A stretch of DNA of 12,757 bases from an uncultured Oscillibacter sp. Lineage in GTDB: Bacteria > Bacillota > Clostridia > Oscillospirales > Oscillospiraceae. This document shows, one piece after another, positions 5,761 to 12,757 of this stretch. How positions within the stretch are numbered: the stretch's first letter is position 1; each line of letters starts with the position of its first letter. The notes under the pieces were generated by a model that was not told the origin of the DNA, made no database searches, and saw nothing but the letters and a program-made list of their open reading frames with translations. The translations under genes and the position numbers were made by a program. The stretch covers positions 1 to 12,757 of the forward strand of contig URXS01000056.1 in the NCBI GenBank assembly GCA_900551885.1, in the 5' to 3' direction.

Positions 5761-5786
5761 ACAGGCACCCCGTGCGGGGTGCCTGT
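5761..5786 (-). terminator. Hairpin between the 74-residue gene and the flavodoxin-ferredoxin gene
   Basis: A perfect 11-bp stem (5761-5771 with 5776-5786, loop of four) lies 6 bases beyond the upstream gene's stop. On the minus strand it is followed by only TTTCC, then ACAAAAGGAG. It may terminate the upstream operon, or attenuate or process the transcript ahead of the next gene. No promoter is visible in the 30 bases that remain before the next start. Confidence 0.6.
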
Positions 5787-5792
5787 TGGTGC

Positions 5793-6017
5793 TCACAGTG
5801 AAAAATCTTCCTCGTTCAGATTCTCCGTATCCAGGGCCGCGGGGCGGGGCGGCACCCGCTTCAGCGGGTCGTACCGGAAGGAACGGCAGTGGCTCTCCAC
5901 CGGGACAACCCCCCGCTTCACGCAGGCCACCTCCCGCTCGTTGATCTGCTGGCCCTTCTCACAGTATGCGCAGCGGGGATCCATGTCCCGCCGGAACAGT
6001 TTTCCCAAACTTCCCAT
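5793..6017 (-). CDS. Small Cys-containing protein, 74 residues
   Basis: Function not recognised. Four Cys (16, 19, 32, 44) form C-x2-C-x12-C-x11-C, a possible zinc or disulfide site. Residues 8-15 are basic (FRRDMDPR), residues 50-60 are Pro/Arg-rich, and the end is acidic (NLNEEDFSL). There is no signal peptide or membrane segment. AGGAG at 6026-6030 lies eight bases before the ATG, and the clpE-type stop is only 19 bases upstream. Cotranslation with the unfoldase is therefore likely. From memory, small proteins with the RCAYC...CxKRGVV pattern follow such genes in related bacteria. A link to proteolysis is inference from position only. The clean start signal and sensible composition make a real gene likely. 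Confidence 0.7.
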   Translation of the reverse strand: MGSLGKLFRRDMDPRCAYCEKGQQINEREVACVKRGVVPVESHCRSFRYDPLKRVPPRPAALDTENLNEEDFSL

Positions 6018-6036
6018 ATTCCCCTCTCCTCTCTGC

Positions 6037-8358
6037 TCACAGGGTGTATAGCTTCACCTGCTGCTCCTCCGCCGTGGCCTTGATCTGGGTGATGGGGGAT
6101 TCGTAGCTGTCGATGATGCGGGTAGCCATGGGGTCCTCCAGCTCCTTCTGGATGGTCCGGCGCAGGTTCCGGGCACCGTAGGTCAGGGAATAAGACTTTT
6201 CCGTCAGCAGGTCCACCAGCGCGTCGTCATAGGTGAAGGTGATACCCTTCTCCTTCAGGGAGTCTGCCAGCTCGCCCAGCATGATGCGGGCGATGGCTTG
6301 GAAGTTTTCCCTGCTCAGACGGTTGAAGGTGATGACCGCGTCCACCCGATTGATGAACTCCGGCCGCAGGAACTGCTGCAATGCCTTCATGGCCTTGTCG
6401 GCATCCTGCTCGCTGACAGAGCGGCCAAAGCCCACGGTGCCGCTGTCCTGGTTGGCACTGCCGGCGTTGGATGTCATGACGATGATGGTATTTTCAAAGT
6501 TCACCTTCCGGCCGTGGGCGTCGGTGATCTCTCCGTCGTCCAGGATCTGCAGCAGCACGTTCAGCACGTCCGGATGGGCCTTTTCAATCTCGTCGAAGAG
6601 GACCACAGCATAGGGTTTGCGGCGGATCTTCTCCGTCAATTGCCCGGCCTCGTCATAGCCCACATAACCCGGGGGCGAACCTACAATCCGGGACACGGAG
6701 TGCTTTTCCATAAACTCCGACATATCCAAACGGATCAGGGCATCGGGGGTGTTGAAGAGGTCATTGGCGAGCTGCTTGACCAGCTCCGTCTTGCCCACAC
6801 CGGTGGAGCCCACGAAAATGAAGCTGACCGGCTTGTGCTTGGGGGAAATTCCCACCCGGTTCCGGCGCACGGCGGCGGACACGGCGGCAATAGCCTCGTC
6901 CTGACCCACGATGTGGGTCTTGAGCCGCTCCTCCAGGTGGCTGAGCCGCTGGAATTCCTGCTCCCGGATCTTGGCGGCGGGAATCTTGGTCCAAAGCTCG
7001 ATCACATGAGCCACGTTGTCCATGGAGAGCTGCGGGTCGCCTTTTTCCAGCAACGCGTTCAGCTCCGTGGTCAATTGCAGCTCCCGGCTCTTCAGCTCCG
7101 CCATCCGGGCATAGTCGCCCTCGGTCTTCTCCTCCTTTTCCTCCAGCATGGTGCGCTCTTTCTCATAGTCGTCCAGTTCCCGCTGGATCTGCATCCGCCG
7201 GGAGATATCCGGGTCCTTCAGGTTCAGGTCGGAGCAGGCCTCATCGATCAAGTCGATGGCCTTGTCCGGCAGAAAGCGGTCGGTGATGTACCGCTCGCTG
7301 AGCACCACCGCCTGGCGTAAAATCCCCTCGGAGATCTTCACGCCGTGGTACTGCTCATACCTGGGCGCCAGACCCTTTAAAATCTGCACGGAGTCCTCGA
7401 TGGAGGGCTCATTGACCGTCACCGGCTGGAAGCGCCGCTCCAGGGCGGTGTCCTTCTCGATGGACTTGCGGTACTCGTTGAAGGTGGTGGCACCGATCAC
7501 CTGGATCTCGCCCCGGGACAGAGCGGGCTTTAAAATGTTGGCGGCGTTCATGCTGCCCTCGGCATCACCGGCACCCACGATGTTGTGGACTTCGTCGATC
7601 ATCAGAATGATATTGCCCAGGCGCTTGACCTCATCGATCAGCCCCTTCATCCGGGACTCGAATTGTCCACGGAACTGGGTCCCGGCCACCAGGGCCGTCA
7701 GGTCCAGGAGGTACACCTCCTTCTCCCGCAGCTTGAAGGGCACCTCCCCCTTGACGATCCGCTGGGCCAGGCCCTCGGCGATGGCAGTCTTACCGACACC
7801 CGGCTCGCCGATCAGGCAGGGGTTGTTCTTCTGGCGGCGATTCAGTATCTGAATGACCCGCTCGATCTCCTCCGCCCGGCCGATGACCGGGTCCAGCTTG
7901 CCCTCCTGGGCTTTCTGAGTCAGGGAGATGCAGTAATTCTCCAGATACTTCCGCTTGCCGTTTTTCGGGTCCTTCCGCTCCTTCTCCCGGCTGCGGCCGG
8001 CAGCGTCTGGCTCCGATGTGGCATCACCGCTCCGGGAAGCGTCAGAGCCGGAGAACAGCCGATTCAGGAAGGGGAAGGTGGCAGTCTTGCCGTCCTCTTC
8101 CTCCTCTCCCTCCTCAGGGCCGGGCAGATCCTCAATATTCTCCACGCCGTTCATGGCCTGGAGCATCTCGCTGTTGAGGGTGTCCAGGTCCTCGTCGGAA
8201 ATGCCCATGCGCTTCATCATTTCGTCCACCTGGGGCAGTCCCCGTTCCTTGGCGCACTTCAGGCACAGGCCCTCATTGATGGTCCGGTCCCCCTCCATGC
8301 GGGAGATGAAAACCACAGCCACGTTTTTCTTGCATCTTGAACAAAGTGTCGGTTGCAT
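6037..8358 (-). CDS. clpE: ClpE-type AAA+ unfoldase (ATP-dependent Clp protease ATP-binding subunit)
   Basis: A hexameric ATPase that unfolds proteins and feeds them to ClpP. In place of the Clp N-domain, residues 1-40 form a zinc finger (Cys6, Cys9, Cys32, Cys35), the mark of ClpE. A low-complexity linker (about 78-135, with an acidic run) follows. AAA-1 has Walker A GEPGVGKT (184-191) and Walker B with Asp255/Glu256. A coiled UVR-like middle region spans about 390-440. AAA-2 has Walker A GSTGVGKT (517-524), Walker B Asp589/Glu590, the VGF ClpP-contact loop (642-644) and sensor-2 GAR (728-730). The start at 8358 rather than 8370 or 8430 is fixed by GGAGG at 8364-8368. At 773 residues it is longer than Bacillus ClpE. 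ClpC is the alternative name in many annotations, but the finger favours ClpE. No CtsR operator is visible upstream. Confidence 0.93.
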   Translation of the reverse strand: MQPTLCSRCKKNVAVVFISRMEGDRTINEGLCLKCAKERGLPQVDEMMKRMGISDEDLDTLNSEMLQAMNGVENIEDLPGPEEGEEEEDGKTATFPFLNRLFSGSDASRSGDATSEPDAAGRSREKERKDPKNGKRKYLENYCISLTQKAQEGKLDPVIGRAEEIERVIQILNRRQKNNPCLIGEPGVGKTAIAEGLAQRIVKGEVPFKLREKEVYLLDLTALVAGTQFRGQFESRMKGLIDEVKRLGNIILMIDEVHNIVGAGDAEGSMNAANILKPALSRGEIQVIGATTFNEYRKSIEKDTALERRFQPVTVNEPSIEDSVQILKGLAPRYEQYHGVKISEGILRQAVVLSERYITDRFLPDKAIDLIDEACSDLNLKDPDISRRMQIQRELDDYEKERTMLEEKEEKTEGDYARMAELKSRELQLTTELNALLEKGDPQLSMDNVAHVIELWTKIPAAKIREQEFQRLSHLEERLKTHIVGQDEAIAAVSAAVRRNRVGISPKHKPVSFIFVGSTGVGKTELVKQLANDLFNTPDALIRLDMSEFMEKHSVSRIVGSPPGYVGYDEAGQLTEKIRRKPYAVVLFDEIEKAHPDVLNVLLQILDDGEITDAHGRKVNFENTIIVMTSNAGSANQDSGTVGFGRSVSEQDADKAMKALQQFLRPEFINRVDAVITFNRLSRENFQAIARIMLGELADSLKEKGITFTYDDALVDLLTEKSYSLTYGARNLRRTIQKELEDPMATRIIDSYESPITQIKATAEEQQVKLYTL

Positions 8359-8363
8359 TGTAA

Positions 8364-8368
8364 CCTCC
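8364..8368 (-). promoter_or_regulatory. Ribosome binding site deciding the clpE start
   Basis: GGAGG lies five bases before the ATG at 8358. It overlaps the alternative ATG at 8370, which therefore cannot use it. Confidence 0.75.
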
Positions 8369-8370
8369 AT

Positions 8371-8417
8371 GCGCCAGAGGGCGCTCTTCATGATATTCCA
8401 CGCCTCCCGGGGAGGCG
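8371..8417 (-). other. Two small hairpins in the clpE leader
   Basis: The cvpA-clpE gap contains a GCGCC/GGCGC stem with a 4-base loop (8371-8384), only a few bases from the ribosome binding site. A CGCCTCC/GGAGGCG stem with a 3-base loop follows (8401-8417). Neither is followed by a T tract, so they are not terminators. They could affect ribosome access or be chance in GC-rich DNA. Confidence 0.35.
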
Positions 8418-8426
8418 GTGCGGTTG

Positions 8427-9137
8427 TCACCGCAAAAACGACAGCGCGCTCAATGGCGTGTTGGTCGTGAAAAAGTGCAGGATATGGGTCTGAGTCACTG
8501 TTTCAGTGTCAAAAGAGACACCCAGCCGCCGCAGGATCCAGATGGCCAGGAATACCAACAAGGCGCCTTCCACCAGGCCCACAACGGCACCACCCAGAGA
8601 GTTGACGAGATGCAGTCCCGGCAGCTTCAGCACCAGATCCAAAGCCCGGATTGCCAACTTCAGCAGCACCATCAAAATCAAAAAAGACAGCAGAAACAGC
8701 ACGCCATACAGCAGAGACTGGGCCACACTCTCCACCAGCGCAACAGCGATGGTCTCGCCGGTGTCCGCGATCTTCTCCTGGGTTTCCTCCACCAGGGAGT
8801 CACGCACATCCTCATCCAGTCCCATCAGGGCCAGAAGATCGGCGATCTCGAACCCCTCATCCTCTTCTACATCCAGTTCCGGCATCTGCACCTGCTGGGA
8901 GGACTGGACCGTCATGGCGTCATCCACCTGCTGGCGGATGTGCTCCTCGATCAGCGGCGCCGTCAGCCGGGCGGCGGGGGCCGCCAGGGCTCCGGCAATC
9001 AATCCGGCGCCCACCAGGGCCACCACCACGGTCAGCAGCTCCGTCAGGGTCCGGAACAACCCCCGACAGGCGCCCCAAATGGCAAATCCGCCCAGAACCG
9101 CCACCGTGATCGCGTCTATTATAACAGGTGTGGTCAT
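8427..9137 (-). CDS. CvpA family membrane protein
   Basis: CvpA proteins are inner-membrane proteins linked to bacteriocin production or envelope stress; their molecular role is unclear. The 236 residues show four membrane segments at about 6-22, 34-55, 142-162 and 182-203. A long soluble loop (about 63-135), rich in Asp/Glu and Gln, sits between the second and third. The Gly-rich start of segment 1 (VLGGFAIWGACRGLFRTL) and the NSLGGAVVGLVEG stretch (179-191) are typical. The segment LKLPGLHLVN just before the last helix also fits. AAAGGTAGG precedes the ATG. It sits between the propeller-like gene (42 bases) and clpE (68 bases) in the same orientation. The large central loop is longer than in E. 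coli CvpA (162 residues). Confidence 0.85.
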   Translation of the reverse strand: MTTPVIIDAITVAVLGGFAIWGACRGLFRTLTELLTVVVALVGAGLIAGALAAPAARLTAPLIEEHIRQQVDDAMTVQSSQQVQMPELDVEEDEGFEIADLLALMGLDEDVRDSLVEETQEKIADTGETIAVALVESVAQSLLYGVLFLLSFLILMVLLKLAIRALDLVLKLPGLHLVNSLGGAVVGLVEGALLVFLAIWILRRLGVSFDTETVTQTHILHFFTTNTPLSALSFLR

Positions 9138-9179
9138 GCTTGCCTACCTTTCGCAGTGTAAACGTTTTGTGAATTCCCA

Positions 9180-10370
9180 TCAGGGCAGGAACAACTCCGC
9201 CTCTTGAGACCCCGCCAGCAGAACGGACCCATCTTCCCGCATGAGAACACTCCTGGCATAGCTGATGCCGTTGAGGACAGCGTACTCCTGGAGCTCCTGA
9301 TTATAGATCACCAGCCGGTCCAGGTACAATACCCCCAGATATCGTCCAGCAGCGGAGATGCCCAGCACCTCCCCCCGCACCTCCAGGGAGGCGATCTCCT
9401 CTCCGTCAGTATCCACAGTCACCAGTTTGCCTACACTGCCGGAACGGTAGCGGTTCAACAGCAGCGCCGTAAAGCCATCGCCCTCCAGCGCATATTCCCG
9501 CAGATAGGCGCCGCCATACTCGTAGCGAGCCTGATTTTCTCCGTCCAGATCCGTCAGCGCCAGACAGGTGTCCGTCACCGTCACCAGCCGGTCGTCCTGC
9601 TGCCCGATGGCCAGCACCAAACCGTCAGACACGTCGTAATCGCCGATAGGGTCCACGACCTGCAGATCGTAGAGGACGATATTGCTGACAAATACACCAT
9701 TCTCCTGTCCCAGCGTCACAGCCGCCAGATGCTTACAGTCGTCAGTGACATAGCCGTCGGTGACAAAGCGGTCAGAAGACCGAAACTCGAAGGCCTCCTC
9801 CAGGTCGGCATTGTAAACTGTAACGGCACCCTTATAATTCTGCTTCTCCGCCGTCACCGCCAGCCAGCCCTCGCCGTTGAGGGTGGCCGCCAAGAAAGCG
9901 TGGTCCGCGTCGGCAGTCAGCTCCAGCAGCATTCCTGTCTCGTCCAACACGTACAGCTCCGTGCCGCCCACATCGTAGGCCACGGCCCGGCCGCCGCCAT
10001 AGGCCAGAGCCGGGGTATTCATCTTCACCTGGGTGGACCAGACCTCTTCCCCACCCCGGTCCAGGAGCCGCAAAGAGGTATCCGAAAGTACCACCAATCG
10101 CTCTCCCAGGACCGCGAAGCGGTTGCTGGAGGAGGCATCGTAGGTGTAGTTCTCCTCTTCCTCACTACCGTAGGAAAAATAGCGGCGCAGGGCGTCAAAT
10201 CCGGTGCCGTCCCGCCAGGCAGCTACCAGCACGATCGCCAGTACCACCACCAGGGCCAGGAAAAACAGCAGGAACCGGCGCAGGCGGGACCGCTTCTTCC
10301 GGGGCCGCTCCTCCGCACCGTCGTCGTCATTCCAGATATCATGGGTTTTGTCAGAGGTCTTCTTATCCAT
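9180..10370 (-). CDS. Membrane-anchored beta-propeller-like protein (DUF5711-like)
   Basis: Role unknown. Residues 1-32 are cytoplasmic and highly charged (Lys/Asp, then an Arg/Lys cluster). One membrane segment spans about 33-51, and the remaining roughly 340 residues are outside. These consist of repeated short beta units such as FAVLGERLVVLSDTSLRLLDRGG and LVTVDTDGEEIASLEV, which suggest a WD40/PQQ-like propeller with about seven blades. Such proteins (DUF5711 in memory) are common in Clostridia. The ATG at 10370 overlaps the truA stop by eight bases (ATGGATAA), which suggests translational coupling. An upstream in-frame ATG (10388) would add six residues but lies deeper inside truA and lacks a ribosome site. 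No lipobox or Cys-rich motif is visible. Its place between truA and cvpA is the main clue, and it says little. Confidence 0.75.
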   Translation of the reverse strand: MDKKTSDKTHDIWNDDDGAEERPRKKRSRLRRFLLFFLALVVVLAIVLVAAWRDGTGFDALRRYFSYGSEEEENYTYDASSSNRFAVLGERLVVLSDTSLRLLDRGGEEVWSTQVKMNTPALAYGGGRAVAYDVGGTELYVLDETGMLLELTADADHAFLAATLNGEGWLAVTAEKQNYKGAVTVYNADLEEAFEFRSSDRFVTDGYVTDDCKHLAAVTLGQENGVFVSNIVLYDLQVVDPIGDYDVSDGLVLAIGQQDDRLVTVTDTCLALTDLDGENQARYEYGGAYLREYALEGDGFTALLLNRYRSGSVGKLVTVDTDGEEIASLEVRGEVLGISAAGRYLGVLYLDRLVIYNQELQEYAVLNGISYARSVLMREDGSVLLAGSQEAELFLP

Positions 10371-11118
10371 TGAGCCGCTCATCCTCATACCAAAGTCTTG
10401 TCAGATACAGCCCGCCGGGCGGCGCCGTGGGCCCGGCGGCGGTGCGGTCTCCCCGCTCCAGGATGCCGGGAATATCCTCTGGGGCAAACTTTCCCTCCGC
10501 CGCGTAGAGGACAGTGCCGGTGATGGCCCGTACCATGTTATACAAAAAGCCGTCGGCGCATACCTTCAGCTCCAGCAGATCGCCGTTCCGGGTGACGTCG
10601 CACCAGTAAATGGTGCGGACAGTGGACTTGGTCTCCGTTCCCACGGAGCGCACCGCCGCAAAGTCGTGGGTGCCCACAAACATGTGGGCCGCCCGGTTGA
10701 GGAATTCCTCGTCCAGGTGCTTGGGGTAGAAATAGGCGCGGTTGACATAAAACGGATTCTTAAACCGGGAATTGTAAATCCGGTAGGTGTACTCCTTTTT
10801 GATGCAGGAGCCGATGGCGTTGAAGTCCTCCGCCACCTCCACCGCTTCCTTCACGGCGATGTCCTCCGGCGTGTGGGTGTTGATAGCGAAGGGCAGCCGG
10901 TCCAGGGGGATGCGGGAGTCCGTGCGGAAGTTGGCCACATACCGCTCAGCGTGGACGCCGGCGTCGGTACGGCCGCAGCCAGTGAGATGGACCGGGGCGC
11001 CGGTGATCTTCTCAATGGCCTTTTCCAGGGTTTCGCAGACCGTAACGGCGTTCTTCTGCACTTGCCAGCCGTGGTAGGCGGTGCCGTTGTACATCAGTTT
11101 TAAAGCGATATTACGCAT
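10363..11118 (-). CDS. truA: tRNA pseudouridine synthase A (positions 38-40)
   Basis: It converts uridines 38, 39 and 40 of the tRNA anticodon stem-loop to pseudouridine, as a cytoplasmic homodimer. The catalytic Asp52 lies in GCGRTDAGVHA (48-58). The N-terminal strand MRNIALKLMYNGTAYHGWQ, the KEYTYRIYN block, the FVGTHDFAAVRS block and the C-terminal FLYNMVRAITGTVL block are all present in TruA order. The 251-residue length is normal. The open frame extends 72 codons upstream to 11334, inside ecfT. The start at 11118 is chosen because AGGAGG (11124-11129) lies five bases before it and because it begins at the family's usual first residue. Truncation of the family is not seen. The order ecfA2-ecfT-truA is a widely conserved Firmicute arrangement, and the stop overlaps the next gene's start. 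Confidence 0.97.
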   Translation of the reverse strand: MRNIALKLMYNGTAYHGWQVQKNAVTVCETLEKAIEKITGAPVHLTGCGRTDAGVHAERYVANFRTDSRIPLDRLPFAINTHTPEDIAVKEAVEVAEDFNAIGSCIKKEYTYRIYNSRFKNPFYVNRAYFYPKHLDEEFLNRAAHMFVGTHDFAAVRSVGTETKSTVRTIYWCDVTRNGDLLELKVCADGFLYNMVRAITGTVLYAAEGKFAPEDIPGILERGDRTAAGPTAPPGGLYLTRLWYEDERLNG

Positions 11119-11123
11119 GGGGG

Positions 11124-11129
11124 CCTCCT
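11124..11129 (-). promoter_or_regulatory. Ribosome binding site deciding the truA start
   Basis: AAAAGGAGG on the minus strand ends five bases before the ATG at 11118. It excludes the longer in-frame extension into ecfT. Confidence 0.85.
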
Positions 11130-11198
11130 TTTGCGAAGCGTCTGCGCGGGAACAGCATTCTCGTGGCCCAGCGGCCCCAGATCCTGAGCCGCCGAAAA

Positions 11199-12005
11199 TC
11201 AGATCGCCAGATTCCGCATGACGATCACCACTGCCAATATCACAGCACCGGCAGCCAGGGCGATATAATCCCGGGCCTGGTATTGCAGCACATGGAGCTT
11301 GGTGCGCCCCTCGCCACCATGGTAGCAACGGCACTCCATGGCCGTGGCCAGCTCGTCGGCCCGCCGGAAGGCGCTGATGAACAGGGGCACCAGAATGGGA
11401 ATCAGGGCCTTGGCCTTCTGAATCAAGCCCCCACTCTCAAAGTCCGCGCCCCGGGCCTTCTGGGCCGACATGATCTTGTCGGTCTCCTCGATCAGTGTGG
11501 GGATGAACCGCAGGGCGATGGACATCATCATGGACAACTCGTGGACAGGCACATGGAGCCGCTTCATCCAGTTCAGAAGCCGCTCCAGCCCGTCGGTCAG
11601 GCTGATGGGGCTGGTGGTGTAGGTCATCAGAAAGGTACCCATGATCAGCAGCATGATCCGCACCACCATGAACACCGCATTGCGCAGTCCTGTGTCGGAC
11701 ACCCGCAGGAATCCCCACTCCAGCAGATACCGGTCGCCGGGGGTGAAAAACAGATTCAACAAAGCGGTAAAGACGATGATGAACAGCACCGGTTTCAATC
11801 CCCGCACCAGAGGCCGCAGCCCCACCTGAGAGATACGGACGCATACCGCCAGCACCACTGCCAGCAGGGCGTAAGAGAGCAGGTTCTTGGCGCAGAACAG
11901 AGCGATGATGTAAAGAACCACCAGCAAAATCTTCGTCCGGGGGTCCAGCCGATGGGCCACCGTGTCGCCGGGGAAATACTGGCCCAGCGTGATATCCTTC
12001 AGCAT
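11199..12005 (-). CDS. ecfT: ECF transporter transmembrane protein EcfT
   Basis: EcfT joins the EcfA1/EcfA2 ATPases to interchangeable substrate-binding (S) proteins for vitamins or metals. The N-terminus has GQYFPGD followed by HRLDPRTKI, standard for the family. Hydrophobic helices lie at about 26-56, 72-88, 108-130 and 201-215, with the last at 244-264. The cytoplasmic coupling region (about 137-240) carries the first Ala-Arg-Gly motif at 184-186 (QKARGADF). The second motif appears as ECRCYHGGEG (224-233) in place of the usual ARxYRGG. The 268-residue length is normal. The ATG at 12005 overlaps the ecfA2 stop by seven bases, and AAGGAGG inside the end of ecfA2 serves it. No S-component gene lies in the window, so the substrate cannot be told. 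Confidence 0.95.
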   Translation of the reverse strand: MLKDITLGQYFPGDTVAHRLDPRTKILLVVLYIIALFCAKNLLSYALLAVVLAVCVRISQVGLRPLVRGLKPVLFIIVFTALLNLFFTPGDRYLLEWGFLRVSDTGLRNAVFMVVRIMLLIMGTFLMTYTTSPISLTDGLERLLNWMKRLHVPVHELSMMMSIALRFIPTLIEETDKIMSAQKARGADFESGGLIQKAKALIPILVPLFISAFRRADELATAMECRCYHGGEGRTKLHVLQYQARDYIALAAGAVILAVVIVMRNLAI

Positions 12006-12757
12006 GGGGCCCCCTCCTTCCGCAGCGCCAGGATGGCCCGCTCCAGCTCCTCCACGGTATAGACCGCCGGGTCAATAGGCAGTCCCCGGTCCCGCAGGGC
12101 CATGGCGACCCGGGTCACCTGCGGCACGTCCAGACCCGCCGCCAGCAGCTCCTCACCCCGGGCGAACACCTCACGGGGGGTACCGCCCATCAGCACATGG
12201 GAGGACTTCAATACCAGGATGCGGTCCACGTTCTGAGCGATTTCGTCCATACTGTGGCTGACCAGAAGAATGGTGAGCCCGCGGTTGCGGTGGTAGTCCC
12301 GGATGTTGGCCATCAGGTTCTCCCGGCCCGCCGGGTCCAGGCCCGCCGTGGGCTCGTCCAAAATCAGCACCTGGGGCTCCATGGCCAAAACACCCGCCAG
12401 GGCCACCCGGCGCTTTTGGCCGCCGGAGAGCTCAAAGGGGGATTTGTCCAACTGATCGTCCCGGATGCCCACAATGCGGGCGCTCTCCCGGACGCAGCGG
12501 TCCAGCTCCGCTCCGGTGCGGCCCATGTTGGTGGGGCCAAAGGCGATGTCCTTATAGACCGTCTCCTCGAAAAGCTGGTACTCCGGATACTGGAACACCA
12601 GCCCCACCTGGAACCGGACGGCCCGGATCTTTTTTGGCTCCGCCCAGATGTCCTTTCCGTTCAGCAGAATCCGGCCGGAGGAGGGCTTCAGCAACCCGTT
12701 GAGGTGCTGGATCAGGGTGGACTTGCCGGAGCCGGTGTGGCCGATGATGCCCAGGAA
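11999..12757 (-). CDS. ecfA2: ECF transporter ATPase EcfA2, partial (N-terminus beyond the window)
   Basis: Energy-coupling ATPase that pairs with EcfA1 to drive EcfT. The frame is open at the window edge; 252 residues are visible and about 30-40 are missing at the N-terminus compared with full-length members. Visible numbering: Walker A GHTGSGKST (6-14), Q-loop Gln56 in VFQYPEYQLFEE, signature LSGGQ (110-114), Walker B with Asp134/Glu135 in ILDEPTAGLDP, and H-loop His168 in VSHSMDE. The GHTGSGKST form, followed by QHLNGLLKP, points to EcfA2 rather than EcfA1, which usually has GHNGSGKST. EcfA1 is expected further upstream. Codons overlap ecfT by seven bases at ATGCTGA. Confidence 0.93.
   Translation of the reverse strand, partial: FLGIIGHTGSGKSTLIQHLNGLLKPSSGRILLNGKDIWAEPKKIRAVRFQVGLVFQYPEYQLFEETVYKDIAFGPTNMGRTGAELDRCVRESARIVGIRDDQLDKSPFELSGGQKRRVALAGVLAMEPQVLILDEPTAGLDPAGRENLMANIRDYHRNRGLTILLVSHSMDEIAQNVDRILVLKSSHVLMGGTPREVFARGEELLAAGLDVPQVTRVAMALRDRGLPIDPAVYTVEELERAILALRKEGAPC

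Noticed and set aside
6298..7320. Long plus-strand frame opposite clpE
   Set aside because: It lies entirely antisense to conserved AAA+ coding sequence; the openness is a GC-rich codon-position effect.
8420..8433. GCGGT/ACCGC hairpin at the end of cvpA as a terminator
   Set aside because: Five-base-pair stem with no T tract, inside coding sequence.
11119..11198. GCGGC/GCCGC pairing in the ecfT-truA gap
   Set aside because: Short stem, long loop, no T tract. The gap otherwise holds only the truA ribosome site.
11316..11336. Changed second Ala-Arg-Gly motif of EcfT (ECRCYHGG) as a loss of function
   Set aside because: EcfT proteins often vary here (for example xRCYRGG). The key Arg and the Gly pair are kept, so this is ordinary variation.
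1..12757. tRNA, rRNA, CRISPR array, insertion sequence, phage or toxin-antitoxin genes
   Set aside because: No matching sequence, repeats or coding regions were seen on either strand.

Overview
The window reads as a GC-rich (roughly 60% by eye) chromosomal segment of an anaerobic Firmicute, most like the Oscillospiraceae (Flavonifractor/Lawsonibacter type). The grounds are the ecfA2-ecfT-truA order, a flavodoxin-ferredoxin (EFR1-type) protein, a zinc-finger Clp unfoldase, strong AGGAGG ribosome binding sites, and several small proteins of a kind I associate with that family. All family calls are from reading the sequence, not from a search.

Layout. (1) 1-757, minus strand: a partial bile-salt-hydrolase/penicillin-acylase-type Ntn hydrolase whose reading frame switches abruptly, near positions 86-100, into the GGQ motif of a CoA-transferase. 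This is either a chimeric gene or an assembly join. (2) 947-2302, plus strand: a strong promoter, an uncharacterised 100-residue protein, a secreted SH3-SH3-NlpC/P60 cell-wall hydrolase and a strong terminator. (3) 2405-3472, minus strand: a P-loop protein with a substituted Walker A motif, followed in frame by a possible short extra ORF. (4) 3610-4817, plus strand: an extended -10 promoter and a membrane-anchored D-Ala-D-Ala carboxypeptidase whose last codons form its own terminator. (5) 4909-12757, minus strand: a long run of genes transcribed in the order ecfA2 (partial), ecfT, truA, a membrane-anchored propeller-like protein, cvpA, a ClpE-type unfoldase, a 74-residue Cys protein, a hairpin, and a flavodoxin-ferredoxin protein.

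How the genes work together. EcfA2 and EcfT are the energising part of an ECF vitamin/metal transporter. TruA modifies tRNA. The ClpE-type protein unfolds proteins for ClpP. Two separate cell-wall enzymes (NlpC/P60 and the S11 carboxypeptidase) lie in their own units. Overlapping stops and starts (ecfA2/ecfT by 7 bases, truA/next gene by 8) support a cotranscribed core.

I see no tRNA, rRNA, CRISPR array, insertion sequence or phage gene. Most of the window is ordinary housekeeping DNA. The parts most worth a second look are the left-edge fusion, the GKN Walker A protein and its in-frame downstream continuation, and the phased repeats at the 947 promoter.
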